A DNA stretch of 33,130 bases, from positions 1-33,130 of the forward strand of contig DYWZ01000064.1 in the NCBI GenBank assembly GCA_020742395.1. Reading direction: 5' to 3'. A program made the position numbers and the translations under genes. Below the pieces are notes generated by a model that saw nothing but the letters and a program-made list of their open reading frames with translations, ran no database searches and was not told the DNA's origin. Below are positions 8,163 through 17,044 of the stretch, piece by piece. Each line of letters begins with the position of its first letter. Positions within the stretch are counted from its first letter, which is position 1. Source of the stretch: Enterococcus columbae (GTDB lineage: Bacteria > Bacillota > Bacilli > Lactobacillales > Enterococcaceae).

Positions 8163-10577
8163 TTAGTTAGCAACAATATTCACCAATTTGTTTGGTACAG
8201 CAATCACTTTACGGATTGTTTTTCCTGCAATTTGTTCTTGGACTTGTTCATTAGCTAAAGCTAGTTCTTCTAAAGCTTCTTTGCTACTATCAACAGGTAC
8301 CATCAATTTAGCGCGAACTTTACCATTGATTTGGCATACAATTTCAACTTCTGATTCAACCAAGGCTGATTCATCATAAGTTGGCCATGGTACATAAGAA
8401 ATACCACCTTCATTACCCAAAATTTCCCACAATTCTTCAGCAATATGTGGAGCAATTGGCGCCAATAATTGAACAAAGCCTTCGATATAGGCATAAGGTA
8501 AGGCATCTGCTTTATAAGCTTCATTCACAAAGACCATCATTTGTGAGATTGCTGTATTAAAGTGTAGGCTCTCGAAATCTTCAGTAACTTTTTTCACTGT
8601 TTGATTGTAGACTTTATCTAATTTACCATCATTAAATGTAGTAATACGGTCTCTTAATTTACCATTTTCATCAACAATTAAACGCCATACACGATCTAAG
8701 AATTTACGGCTACCTTCTAAACCATTTTCACTCCAAGCAATGGAAGCATCTAATGGTCCCATAAACATTTCATATAGTCGTAAGGTATCTGCACCATATT
8801 GTTTCACCACATCATCAGGATTTACAACATTGCCACGTGATTTAGACATTTTTTCATTGTTTTCACCTAGAATCATTCCTTGGTTGAATAGTTTTTGGAA
8901 TGGTTCTTTCGTTGGTACAACACCTAAATCATATAAGAATTTATGCCAGAAACGAGCATATAATAAGTGAAGCACAGCATGTTCAGCCCCACCGATATAA
9001 ATGTCCACTGGTAACCATTGTTTTAATTTTTCATAATCAGCTAAAGCCTGTTTATTGTGTGGATCAACATAACGTAAGAAATACCATGAGCTACCTGCCC
9101 ATTGTGGCATTGTGTTTGTTTCACGGCGTCCTTTTAAGCCAGTTTTTGGATCTACTACATTGACCCAATCAGTGATGTTAGCTAATGGAGATTCTCCAGT
9201 ACCACTTGGTTTAATATTATCTGTTTTAGGTAAACGTAAAGGTAATTCTTCTTCACTTAAAGCAGTTGTGGTTCCATCTTCCCAATGAATGATTGGAATT
9301 GGTTCTCCCCAATAGCGTTGACGAGAGAATAACCAGTCACGTAGGCGATAACTTACTTCTTTTTTACCTACACCATTTTCTTCTAACCAAGCAATCATTT
9401 TATCAATTGCTTCTTGTTTATTTAAACCATTTAAAAATTCAGAATTGATATGTTCGCCATCTTCGGTAAAGGCTTCTTTCGTTACATCGCCACCAGCTAA
9501 AACAGGAATAATTTCTAAATTGAATTTTTTAGCAAATTCAAAGTCACGTTCATCATGTGCAGGTACCGCCATGATTGCCCCAGTACCGTATGAAGATAAG
9601 ACATAATCAGCAATCCAAATTGGAATTTTTTTACCATTTACTGGATTAATTGCATACGCACCGGTAAATACCCCAGTTTTTTCTTTAGCTAAATCCGTGC
9701 GATTTAAGTCTGATTTTTTAGCCGCCTGTTCGATATAGCTTTCTACTGCAGCTTTTTGTTCAGGAGTAGTAATCGTTTTTACTAACTCTAACTCTGGTGC
9801 CATTACTGCATAAGTTGCACCAAATAAAGTATCCGGACGAGTAGTAAAGACGGTAAAACTTTCATCACTGCCATCAATTTTGAAAGTAACATTTGCCCCA
9901 ACTGAACGACCAATCCAGTTTCGTTGCATTTCTTTAATACTTTCTGGCCAATCTAATTCTTCTAAATCATCTAAAAGGCGATCCGCATAGGCAGTAATTT
10001 TTAACATCCATTGACGCATTGGTTTACGAATAACATCATATCCGCCACGTTCACTCTTACCGTCAATCACTTCTTCATTTGCAATAACCGTACCTAATTC
10101 TGGTACCCAGTTTACCGCTACTTCTGCTTCATAAGCTAAGCCTTTTTCATATAATTTAGTAAAAATCCATTGGGTCCATTTATAATATTCAGGATCAGTT
10201 GTATTTACTTCGCGATTCCAATCATAACTAAAACCTAATGAGTTAATTTGACGACGGAAATTTTCAATATTTTTCTTAGTAAATTCAGCTGGATCATTAC
10301 CAGTATCTAATGCATATTGCTCAGCAGGTAAACCAAAGGCATCCCAGCCCATTGGATGTAAGACATTATAACCTTGGGCACGTTTAAAACGTGATAAAAT
10401 ATCAGTTGCTGTGTACCCTTCTGGATGCCCAACGTGTAAGCCTTGTCCTGATGGATATGGAAACATATCTAATGCATAAAATTTTGGCTTTTTGGGATCG
10501 GTTGTAGTATTGAATGTATTATGAGCAGCCCAATACTTTTGCCATTTTTTCTCAATTGTTTTGTGATTGTAATTCAC
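8163..10577 (-). CDS. leuS: leucyl-tRNA synthetase
   Basis: Class Ia synthetase charging tRNA-Leu. Motifs: HIGH-type [10 protein letters not shown] (near residue 50), the CP1 editing domain in the middle ([14 protein letters not shown] and [10 protein letters not shown]), KMSKSRGN near 577, and the anticodon-binding and C-terminal domain ([15 protein letters not shown]). An ATG lies at 10583, but AGGAGG is only two bases before it; the GTG two codons later has eight-base spacing and begins [13 protein letters not shown], as homologues do, giving the usual 804 residues. Expression should be controlled by the T-box at 10975-11249. About 400 bases with tandem repeats separate that T-box from the start codon. 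Confidence 0.96.
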   Translation of the reverse strand: MNYNHKTIEKKWQKYWAAHNTFNTTTDPKKPKFYALDMFPYPSGQGLHVGHPEGYTATDILSRFKRAQGYNVLHPMGWDAFGLPAEQYALDTGNDPAEFTKKNIENFRRQINSLGFSYDWNREVNTTDPEYYKWTQWIFTKLYEKGLAYEAEVAVNWVPELGTVIANEEVIDGKSERGGYDVIRKPMRQWMLKITAYADRLLDDLEELDWPESIKEMQRNWIGRSVGANVTFKIDGSDESFTVFTTRPDTLFGATYAVMAPELELVKTITTPEQKAAVESYIEQAAKKSDLNRTDLAKEKTGVFTGAYAINPVNGKKIPIWIADYVLSSYGTGAIMAVPAHDERDFEFAKKFNLEIIPVLAGGDVTKEAFTEDGEHINSEFLNGLNKQEAIDKMIAWLEENGVGKKEVSYRLRDWLFSRQRYWGEPIPIIHWEDGTTTALSEEELPLRLPKTDNIKPSGTGESPLANITDWVNVVDPKTGLKGRRETNTMPQWAGSSWYFLRYVDPHNKQALADYEKLKQWLPVDIYIGGAEHAVLHLLYARFWHKFLYDLGVVPTKEPFQKLFNQGMILGENNEKMSKSRGNVVNPDDVVKQYGADTLRLYEMFMGPLDASIAWSENGLEGSRKFLDRVWRLIVDENGKLRDRITTFNDGKLDKVYNQTVKKVTEDFESLHFNTAISQMMVFVNEAYKADALPYAYIEGFVQLLAPIAPHIAEELWEILGNEGGISYVPWPTYDESALVESEVEIVCQINGKVRAKLMVPVDSSKEALEELALANEQVQEQIAGKTIRKVIAVPNKLVNIVAN

Positions 10578-10667
10578 GTTCATTTCCTCCTAAAATAATT
10601 GTATATCTTGAACCTTAAACAAACTAAAGGGTTCTGACAAATACTTTGCGATTGGTACCATTCAAAT

Positions 10668-10804
10668 TTTCTCGTAGCTGATCAAGTCGTTTCACAACCT
10701 TTTATTGACGGTGTTTTGCAGCTAGACACTCGACATATAAGCCAGCTTGGCTAGGAAAGTTTTTTATCCTTTATGACTTTCCTGCCATGCTGGAAAACTT
10801 ATCC
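10668..10804 (+). repeat. intergenic repeat element, copy C (tandem unit 1)
   Basis: Unit one of a tandem pair with a period of about 135 bp: CTCGTAGCTGATCAAGT at 10671 recurs as CTCGTGTCTGAGCAAG at 10806. Shared blocks include TCACAACCTTTT, TTGACGGTGTT, ATAAGCC and GGCTAG. GGCTAGGAAAG (10748-10758) and CTTTCCTGCCATGC form a hairpin. Non-coding, in the leuS leader. Bases 10590-10667 upstream show nothing recognisable. Confidence 0.65.
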
Positions 10805-10970
10805 GCTCGTGTCTGAGCAAGCTGCCTCACAACCTTTTTGTTGACGGTGTTCAGCAAGTAACTCCTTCGTCAAATAAGCCCATCTGGCTAGAAAAATCTT
10901 TAAATCCGTGGATTTTCCTAACATATACGAGCTTATTTGCTCGGAGTTAACCAACTTGCTTCACAATCTT
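10805..10970 (+). repeat. intergenic repeat element, copy B (tandem unit 2)
   Basis: Second tandem unit, ending in the same terminal block as copy A (GTTAACCAACTTGCTTCACA, 10946-10965). The internal core GTCAAATAAGCC / AATCTTTAAAT and a hairpin around GAAAAATC...GATTTTC are conserved. Together with copy C it separates the T-box terminator from leuS. Confidence 0.7.
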
Positions 10971-10974
10971 AATT

Positions 10975-11249
10975 AAAAAAGTCCTATAAAGAATCACTCT
11001 TTATAGGACGTAAATTGACGTGGTACCACCTAATTTTATCAGCAAATGCACAAATAAAAATACTCTACACATTCACTGACCTCTGACGGATTAACGGTCG
11101 TCACCGTAAGCCCCTACTATTTTTTCAGGTGCTTAACACTAAAGGCGAGCTTCAAAAGCTAGCAGGTACATTTCCACCACCCATATACTCTCTAAACTAC
11201 CTCACTTTTTACTATTCCTTATCATCGTGTGATATATTAAGACGCCTTC
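10975..11249 (-). promoter_or_regulatory. T-box leader (Leu) of leuS
   Basis: tRNA-sensing transcription-attenuation leader. Visible are the T-box sequence AGGTGGTACCACG (11031-11019), a terminator GTCCTATAAAGAG...CTTTATAGGAC followed by six T (11009-10975), and a Stem I base pairing AAGGC near 11247 with GCCTT near 11146. A CTC triplet (GAAGCTCGCC) sits in the specifier position, which is a Leu codon and fits leuS. Uncharged tRNA-Leu should favour read-through. Confidence 0.92.
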
Positions 11250-11278
11250 ATCGTAACAAATTTTTAGCTAAAATTCAA
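11250..11278 (-). promoter_or_regulatory. promoter of the leuS T-box transcript
   Basis: Minus strand TTGAAT (11278-11273), 17 bp, TACGAT (11255-11250), ending right at the base of Stem I. Confidence 0.6.
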
Positions 11279-11363
11279 TAGAACACCTTAATTTCTTTGT
11301 GTGTTCCTTTTAAAATCAACGAAAAAGTAGCCTCCAAACACAAGATCTATGATAATTATTGAC

Positions 11364-13307
11364 CTACATCCGAATAGCAAAATCTGGTGCAAATGATGCA
11401 ACAGAACCAACTTTTACAAATTCACCCGGTTGAGGCGCATAGATGTATGAACCATCACCTAAAGCAAGCGCAACATGATAAGAACTTCCTTGTTCTCCCC
11501 AGAAATATAAATCTCCAGCTTTTGCTTCAGATATTGGAATAACAGTCCCTGCTTTTTCTTGTTCAATGGTATTCCCACCTATATCTCTACCTGTCACTTG
11601 TAAGTAAACATAGCGGACAAACCCTGAACAATCAAAGCTATCTGGGCCTTTCGCTCCCCAAGCATAAGGTTTTCCAATATGTTTATAAGCTTCCGCAACT
11701 AAGGCTGCTCTGTCTAAACTAGCAGTAGTAGCTAAATTAGTTACTGTATTTACACTAGTTTTTTGACTACTCGCTTGTACAACCATTAATTGTTTACCCG
11801 GATAAATCACATCGCTACTTAAATTATTCATGCTCTTTAATTGGACAACGGATAAGCCATGTTTCGTTGCGATTGCCCACAAACTATCTCCTGATTTTAC
11901 GGTATAGCTTGCACTTGCTTGGATAGTTGTTGGTGTAGTTACTGCTACTTGATTAGTTGGCGTACTCACTGATTGACTCACACTTGACGTTGCTGGCGCA
12001 GCTGAGTTAGTTGTAGCTCCTACTTTTAATTGTTGACCTGGGTAAATCATGTCACTACTTAAGTTGTTCATGCTCTTTAATTGGGCAACGGATAAGCCAT
12101 GTTTCGTTGCGATTGCCCACAAGCTATCTCCTGATTTTACGGTATAGCTTGCACTTGTTTGGCTAGTTGTCGGTGTAGTTACTGCTGACGTAGAGCCTGA
12201 AGGTGTAACACTTGGGCTCACCGTTGCTGTCGATTGACTAATTTTTAAAACTTGACCAGGATAAATTAAATTATTTTTGATATTATTCCAACTACGCAAA
12301 TTATCCATAGAAATGCCGAATTGATTCGCAATTTTCCAAACAGAATCACCAGCTTTAACGGTATAAGTTTGCGTAGTATTGGTACCACTTGTGGTGGTAT
12401 TTGTACTAGTACTAGGTGTTGTCGGTACGCTCACCGCGGTGTTTCCTGTACCTGTTTGAATGGATAATTTTTGACCAACATAAATCGTATCACCAACTAA
12501 ACCGTTCCAACTCTTTAACTGCGCAATCGATACCCCAAAACGATTAGCAATCGCCCATAAAGTATCACCTGAGACTACCGTATAACTAGAACCGCCTACA
12601 ACTGTACCACCAGTACTAACATTACCTGGTGTGATTGTTGATGTGCCTGATCCAGGTGTGTCATATTGAGTCAACCCATATGTCTCAATGATACGATTTA
12701 ATGAAGAAGCATAGTTTGGATCCGTTGCATAGCGACCGGTCAACCACGCTGTTGCATCGCGATAAGAAGTTGTATTACTCTTCCAAGCACCCGCATAATA
12801 ATAAACACCTGATTGGAAAGACACAGTTTTTAAAGTACGTGCATTGTCTGCAAAAGATTCACCAAAGGATGGATAACGTCTGAATGGTTCATTTTTAGTG
12901 ACCCACTGACCGTTTAAAAATTCTAAAGTATTCATATAAACAGTCTGACCATTATAACTACCCTTAATACCAAATAAATTATAATTAGGTGCTTGCGCTA
13001 AAGCACTTTGTCCCCACGCACTTTCCAAAATTGCTTGAGCCATCATTACAGAAGCGTATAAATCATTTGCTGAAGCAACTGACTGTGCGTATGGGGCAAT
13101 CTGATTAATAAATTGTTGCTGATAACTCGTACTACTATATTGCGCGATATTGTCCGCTTGAACCTGAGTGCCCGGAATCATTGGCGAAGCCACTGAGACT
13201 GCAGTCACTGTCGTCCCCATTACAGCTGCTGTTTTGCTAAGTTTACGATAACGATTATTCTTGACTTGTGCTTGTCTATTGATTTTTCGATTGATTGCTT
13301 TACTCAT
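11364..13307 (-). CDS. secreted peptidoglycan hydrolase: GH73 glucosaminidase, four LysM, NlpC/P60
   Basis: Secreted cell-wall autolysin. Residues 1-52 are a long signal peptide (basic start, hydrophobic core near 27-45, cleavage around VQADN). A GH73 N-acetylglucosaminidase domain follows (about 60-215; catalytic-Glu region QAILESAWGQSAL). LysM repeats lie near 242, 314, 388 and 468, separated by Ser/Thr linkers, and an NlpC/P60 endopeptidase domain at about 535-647 has its Cys in FDCSGFVRY and His in SYHVALALG. LysM 3 and 4 are nearly identical in DNA, a recent duplication. Two catalytic heads on one chain should cut both glycan and peptide. SD GGAGG before ATG. Monocistronic; a weak hairpin (11284-11310) lies downstream. 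Confidence 0.93.
   Translation of the reverse strand: MSKAINRKINRQAQVKNNRYRKLSKTAAVMGTTVTAVSVASPMIPGTQVQADNIAQYSSTSYQQQFINQIAPYAQSVASANDLYASVMMAQAILESAWGQSALAQAPNYNLFGIKGSYNGQTVYMNTLEFLNGQWVTKNEPFRRYPSFGESFADNARTLKTVSFQSGVYYYAGAWKSNTTSYRDATAWLTGRYATDPNYASSLNRIIETYGLTQYDTPGSGTSTITPGNVSTGGTVVGGSSYTVVSGDTLWAIANRFGVSIAQLKSWNGLVGDTIYVGQKLSIQTGTGNTAVSVPTTPSTSTNTTTSGTNTTQTYTVKAGDSVWKIANQFGISMDNLRSWNNIKNNLIYPGQVLKISQSTATVSPSVTPSGSTSAVTTPTTSQTSASYTVKSGDSLWAIATKHGLSVAQLKSMNNLSSDMIYPGQQLKVGATTNSAAPATSSVSQSVSTPTNQVAVTTPTTIQASASYTVKSGDSLWAIATKHGLSVVQLKSMNNLSSDVIYPGKQLMVVQASSQKTSVNTVTNLATTASLDRAALVAEAYKHIGKPYAWGAKGPDSFDCSGFVRYVYLQVTGRDIGGNTIEQEKAGTVIPISEAKAGDLYFWGEQGSSYHVALALGDGSYIYAPQPGEFVKVGSVASFAPDFAIRM
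11805..12190 (-). repeat. direct repeat encoding LysM 3 and LysM 4
   Basis: Two copies about 130 bp long, offset by 240 bases (near 11815-11945 and 12055-12185), share long identical runs such as the codons for SASYTVKSGDSLWAIATKHG. The other two LysM copies are diverged. This indicates recent in-frame duplication and a site prone to repeat-number change. Confidence 0.8.
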
Positions 13308-13401
13308 CTTTATCCTCCGATATTTTTACATTTCTTCATCTAAGTATCTTAATTTTTCCCCTAGGTTTCTACTCAAAATATCTAAAATCTATTAATCCAA
13401 A

Positions 13402-13455
13402 TTTGTAAACATTTTAACTATAAAATATTTACAAACTTATCCATAATCTATTATA
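13402..13455 (-). promoter_or_regulatory. promoter and 34-bp palindrome upstream of the autolysin
   Basis: Minus strand TATAAT (13455-13450) with AAGCGCTT just upstream (13460-13467). Downstream lies an almost perfect inverted repeat TTTGTAAA (13402-13409) / TTTACAAA (13428-13435) with inner arms ATTTTA/TAAAAT. It sits about 95 bases before the start and could be an operator or a leader hairpin. The rest of 13308-13640 is AT-rich with no gene. Confidence 0.4.
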
Positions 13456-13616
13456 CACGAAGCGCTTAATTATTTCTAAAATTTTTCCTAAGTTATTGCA
13501 TTTATTAATTTTTTAATCACTCGATTCAATCACTAGCAATTACTCCCTCGATAAACTTTGAATTATTCAAAAATATCTTTAAAAATTCATCATTATTAGG
13601 AAAGAATTAGACTTCA

Positions 13617-13625
13617 TGCTATAAT
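13617..13625 (+). promoter_or_regulatory. extended -10 promoter of the PAP2 gene
   Basis: TGCTATAAT at 13617-13625, about 115 bases before the ATG. A short CAACTT/AAGTTG hairpin lies in the leader (13633-13648). Confidence 0.55.
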
Positions 13626-13741
13626 AAAACGGTCAACTTTTTAAGTTGTTATCGGTCTATATTAGATTTTTTTTAATCAATAGACGATTTTTCTTTACAT
13701 TACACATTATTAAAAAGAAATTTATTGAAGGGAACTTTGAA

Positions 13742-14392
13742 ATGAAAAATAAACTTTACTATCAATTTGCTGGCAGTTGCTTTTTGCTAGTTTTTATCTT
13801 TTTAGGCTATGTAGTTAAATTTTATCCAAACTGGCTGCAACCTTTCGATTCTACTATTAGTCAGATAGTCCAACAATTAAGACCAACAGCTACTACCTTT
13901 TTTAGCTGGATTACTAAATTTGGCAATGTCAGTACCGTAATCATTTTAGCTGTAACTTTTTTATTATTACTTCTTTATGGAAAAAGATATATCGAAGCAA
14001 TTTGGCTAACTGGCGGTTTACTAGGAATTGCTGTGTTAGTAGTCAATTTAGCAAAGACTTTCTTTGATCGGCCAAGGCCTAGTGGAGAGCATTTAGTTTA
14101 TGCAGCAGGAATGAGTTTTCCAAGCGGTCATGCCACTGGCAGTATGGTCTTATATGGAACTTTACTTTTGATCTTACCGATTTTTATTCAAAATAAGGCC
14201 TATCAAAAAATGGCTCAATGCTGTTTGGCACTCTTTATCTTTTTAATAGGTTTAAGTCGGATATATTTGGGTGTTCACTATCCAAGCGACGTCTTAGCTG
14301 GCTTTTGTTTAGGTTTAAGTTGGTTATGCTTTACCTATCCAATTTATTTAGAGAAACGTTTTGTTTGGCGTTTTACGAATAAACAACACTAA
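13742..14392 (+). CDS. PAP2 family membrane phosphatase
   Basis: 216-residue membrane protein with about six hydrophobic segments and all three acid-phosphatase motifs: KTFFDRPRPS, FPSGHATGS and SRIYLGVHYPSD. It dephosphorylates a lipid phosphate, possibly undecaprenyl pyrophosphate or phosphatidylglycerol phosphate; the substrate cannot be told. ATG 13742 is chosen because GAAGGG lies about nine bases upstream, while an earlier in-frame TTG has no ribosome site. It may be co-transcribed with the next two genes (33-base gap). Confidence 0.88.
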   Translation: MKNKLYYQFAGSCFLLVFIFLGYVVKFYPNWLQPFDSTISQIVQQLRPTATTFFSWITKFGNVSTVIILAVTFLLLLLYGKRYIEAIWLTGGLLGIAVLVVNLAKTFFDRPRPSGEHLVYAAGMSFPSGHATGSMVLYGTLLLILPIFIQNKAYQKMAQCCLALFIFLIGLSRIYLGVHYPSDVLAGFCLGLSWLCFTYPIYLEKRFVWRFTNKQH

Positions 14393-14425
14393 TTTACAAT
14401 TTATCAAAAGAAAGCAGGTTGAATA

Positions 14426-15388
14426 ATGCAGTTTCAATATGCCGAAGCAAAAAATAAACGTTATCACTCATGGAATTATGCGTTACGTCAACAATTTGGC
14501 GAAAAAATTTTTAAAGTTCCCATTGATGGCGGATTTGATTGTCCTAATCGTGATGGAACGGTCGCTCATGGTGGTTGTACTTTTTGTAGTGTTTCGGGAT
14601 CTGGTGATATGATTGTTGCACCAGAAGATCCCTTGCCAATCCAATTTAAAAAAGAAATCGATATGATGCATCAAAAATGGCCAACTGTTGACCAGTATAT
14701 CGTTTATTTCCAAAACTTTACCAATACACATGCACCACTAGCAGTCATAAAAGAGCGCTTTGAACAAGTGGTAAACCTACCAGGTGTCGTGGGGCTTTCA
14801 ATCGGTACTAGACCTGATTGTCTACCTGATGATGTAGTAGAATACTTAGCTGAATTAAATAAACGGCTGTATCTATGGGTGGAATTAGGCTTACAAACTA
14901 CCTATGAACAGACTAGTGATTTGATTAACCGCGCCCATACCTACCAAACATATCTTGAAGGGGTAGAAAAATTACGAAAACATAATATTCGAGTTTGTAC
15001 CCATTTGATTAATGGTTTACCTGGTGAAAGTTATGAAATGATGATGGAAAATGTCAAACGCACTATTCTGGATTCAGATATTCAAGGAATTAAACTTCAT
15101 TTATTACATTTAATGCGTAATACTCGAATGTTGCGAGATTATCACGAAGGGCGCTTGCGTTTACTAGGATTTGATGAGTATGTCAATATCATCTGTGATC
15201 AATTAGAATTAATCCCTCAAGAGATTATTATTCATCGCCTAACCGGAGATGCCCCTTTTGATTCCATTGTTGGACCAATGTGGAGTTTAAAAAAATGGGA
15301 AGTACTCAATGCTATCGATCAAGAAATGCTTCGCCGTAATTCTTATCAAGGAAAATTTGATATCCGTCAGCAGGTGAAACCATGTTAA
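14426..15388 (+). CDS. ytqA: radical SAM protein YtqA (MnmL), tRNA wobble-uridine modification
   Basis: 320-residue TIGR01212-type radical SAM enzyme. The Fe-S cluster cysteines lie in FDCPNRDGTVAHGGCTFC (about residues 34-52), followed by a radical SAM barrel (GLSIGTRPDC, LWVELGLQT, CTHLINGLPGE). Recent work on Bacillus links YtqA (renamed MnmL) with YtqB/MnmM in finishing mnm5s2U at tRNA position 34. This is from memory and agrees with the seven-base overlap with the ytqB-type gene. Starts at ATG 14426. Confidence 0.88.
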   Translation: MQFQYAEAKNKRYHSWNYALRQQFGEKIFKVPIDGGFDCPNRDGTVAHGGCTFCSVSGSGDMIVAPEDPLPIQFKKEIDMMHQKWPTVDQYIVYFQNFTNTHAPLAVIKERFEQVVNLPGVVGLSIGTRPDCLPDDVVEYLAELNKRLYLWVELGLQTTYEQTSDLINRAHTYQTYLEGVEKLRKHNIRVCTHLINGLPGESYEMMMENVKRTILDSDIQGIKLHLLHLMRNTRMLRDYHEGRLRLLGFDEYVNIICDQLELIPQEIIIHRLTGDAPFDSIVGPMWSLKKWEVLNAIDQEMLRRNSYQGKFDIRQQVKPC

Positions 15389-15948
15389 AAACAGCCTTAC
15401 ATTTTAGTCATCAACTTTTAAAAGAATGTGTAAAAAATGGAGATACTGTCGTCGATGCTACTATGGGCAATGGCTATGATACGCTTTTTTTAGCCGAGTT
15501 AGTTGGTAGTGATGGAAAAGTACATGCCTTTGACATTCAAGAGCAAGCTTTAAAAACTACTAGTCAAAGACTAACAGAAGGAAATATGCTTGAACGTGTG
15601 AGCTTACATCTAACTGGACATGAACAGGTCTTAGACTATCTACAACCAGAAGAAATGATTCAAGCAGCTATTTTTAATCTTGGCTATTTGCCCAATAGTG
15701 ATAAAAACTGTATCACCCTTCCAGATACAACGAAACAAGCTCTAGATGGATTATTAACTCACCTAAAAGCTAAAGGGCGGATTATTGTGGTAAGTTACTA
15801 CGGCCATGAAGGGGGTAAAGAGGAATTACAGGCAGTAGATGACTATTGTAAGTCTTTACCTCAAGAAAACTATAATGTGTTGAAATATCAATTTATTAAT
15901 CAAAAAAATCAGCCCCCTATTCTCTTTTGTATCGAAAAAAAACGCTAA
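15382..15948 (+). CDS. mnmM: class I SAM methyltransferase YtqB/MnmM
   Basis: 188-residue Rossmann methyltransferase of the YtqB family (PF06962, once called rRNA methylase). SAM-binding motif I is VVDATMGNGYDTLFLAE (about 22-38), followed by HAFDIQEQAL and the family-typical FNLGYLPNSDK. MnmM methylates nm5s2U to mnm5s2U in tRNA. Its start overlaps the end of ytqA (ATGTTAA), so the pair is translationally coupled. Intact and of normal length. Confidence 0.9.
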   Translation: MLKTALHFSHQLLKECVKNGDTVVDATMGNGYDTLFLAELVGSDGKVHAFDIQEQALKTTSQRLTEGNMLERVSLHLTGHEQVLDYLQPEEMIQAAIFNLGYLPNSDKNCITLPDTTKQALDGLLTHLKAKGRIIVVSYYGHEGGKEELQAVDDYCKSLPQENYNVLKYQFINQKNQPPILFCIEKKR

Positions 15949-16024
15949 AACCATTCTTCGTTACTGAGAAGGTTAAACAACGTAATAAATAAAGTAAATA
16001 GAAGTATTCTTTTTAATACAACTA

Positions 16025-16066
16025 AAGCGTAGCAACTTCTTGAAATGAAGTTACTACGCTTCTTTG
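16025..16066. terminator. bidirectional terminator
   Basis: Stem AAGCGTAGCAACTTC (16025-16039) with GAAGTTACTACGCTT (16047-16061), one mismatch, then TCTTT. It serves the convergent mnmM and esterase genes. A weaker AACC/GGTT hairpin lies just after mnmM (15949-15975). Confidence 0.75.
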
Positions 16067-16068
16067 CA

Positions 16069-16863
16069 TTATCCTTCTTGTTGCATAAGATCTTGCATCC
16101 AGTTTAAGGCCTTTTGAATCCAAGTATCCCAAAATTGCCATTCATGTGCGCCTGGTCCAGTCTGGAAGGTAACTTGAAAATCATTTTTTTGTAAAATATT
16201 TGCAGCTAACTGACTAGAAAGTAAAATCTGATCTTCCGTACCACAACAAATAAAGAATTGGCTTTTTACCGGCTTTTGATAGTGCGTCATTTGATAGGTC
16301 AAATCATTGATTGAGCCATACCAATTCTCCATTGGGCCAAACACGCCTTCCCAGTATTGTTGACTGCGCATAGTAAATAATTGTTCGTTGGCTTCAACTA
16401 ACGTTAACATCCCAGAAAGACTCGCAATCCCTGCAAACTTTTCTGGATGAAGCAAACCTAACTTCACAGCTCCATATCCACCCATAGATAAGCCGGCAAC
16501 AAATGTTTTTTCACGTTTAGTAGTTAATTGTGGAAATAATTCATGACAAATTTGCGGTAATTCTTCAGAAATAAACGTCCAATATTTCATATCATACTGT
16601 GTATCAGTATACCAAGCTAAATCAGTCGAAGGCATAATCACTGCCCAGCCAAGTGTTTGAACATAGCGTTCAATAGAAGTACGACGCTGCCAAACGCTAT
16701 GATTGCCACCCATTCCATGTAGCAAGTACAAAACAGGAATATCTTGCATTTGACTGACACTATTGGTTCCCATTTTTTTATCAGTTTGTTGTGGTAGGAT
16801 AACATCTACCATTACTTCTGTTTCTAAGGTATTGGAATAAATATTCGCTTGTAATAAAGCCAA
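16069..16863 (-). CDS. tributyrin esterase family serine hydrolase (EstA-like)
   Basis: 264-residue cytosolic alpha/beta hydrolase of the esterase D / EstA family (PF00756) that splits short-chain acyl esters. The Ser nucleophile is in GLSMGGYGAVKLG, the acid is probably Asp in CCGTEDQ, and His is in GAHEWQFWD. The oxyanion region is LLHGMGGNHSVW. SD GAAAGG abuts an ATG at 16872, whereas TTG 16863 has nine-base spacing and gives MALLQANIYSNTLE, matching family starts (MA-L-N-YS). Single gene. Confidence 0.88.
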   Translation of the reverse strand: MALLQANIYSNTLETEVMVDVILPQQTDKKMGTNSVSQMQDIPVLYLLHGMGGNHSVWQRRTSIERYVQTLGWAVIMPSTDLAWYTDTQYDMKYWTFISEELPQICHELFPQLTTKREKTFVAGLSMGGYGAVKLGLLHPEKFAGIASLSGMLTLVEANEQLFTMRSQQYWEGVFGPMENWYGSINDLTYQMTHYQKPVKSQFFICCGTEDQILLSSQLAANILQKNDFQVTFQTGPGAHEWQFWDTWIQKALNWMQDLMQQEG

Positions 16864-16899
16864 AGCGCTCATCCTTTCATCATTGGTATTTACCTATTT

Positions 16900-16908
16900 A
16901 TTGTAGCA
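16900..16908 (-). promoter_or_regulatory. extended -10 promoter of the esterase
   Basis: Minus strand TGCTACAAT (16908-16900), about 37 bases before the TTG start. Confidence 0.45.
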
Positions 16909-16984
16909 GATTTTTTTACAAAATAGCTTATTTTTATCTATTATCATTTAATAACATAGTTAAGTTAAATATTAAGCGTTATCT

Positions 16985-17013
16985 TTGAATATTTATTTAC
17001 ACTATGTTACGAT
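16985..17013 (+). promoter_or_regulatory. promoter of the DUF1538-PII operon
   Basis: TTGAAT (16985-16990), 17 bp, TACGAT (17008-17013), the same hexamers as the T-box promoter. The start codon follows 31 bases later. Confidence 0.55.
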
Positions 17014-17044
17014 TAATATAACTAAACAAAAAGGAGGAACCTAT

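Noticed and set aside
11284..11310. GGAACAC/GGTGTTC hairpin as a strong terminator of the autolysin gene
   Set aside because: Long loop and only a weak T run (ATTTT); kept as a weak hairpin only.
13460..13467. AAGCGCTT as a cre site for the autolysin
   Set aside because: Only the core matches; the outer TGWA/WCA bases are absent on both sides.
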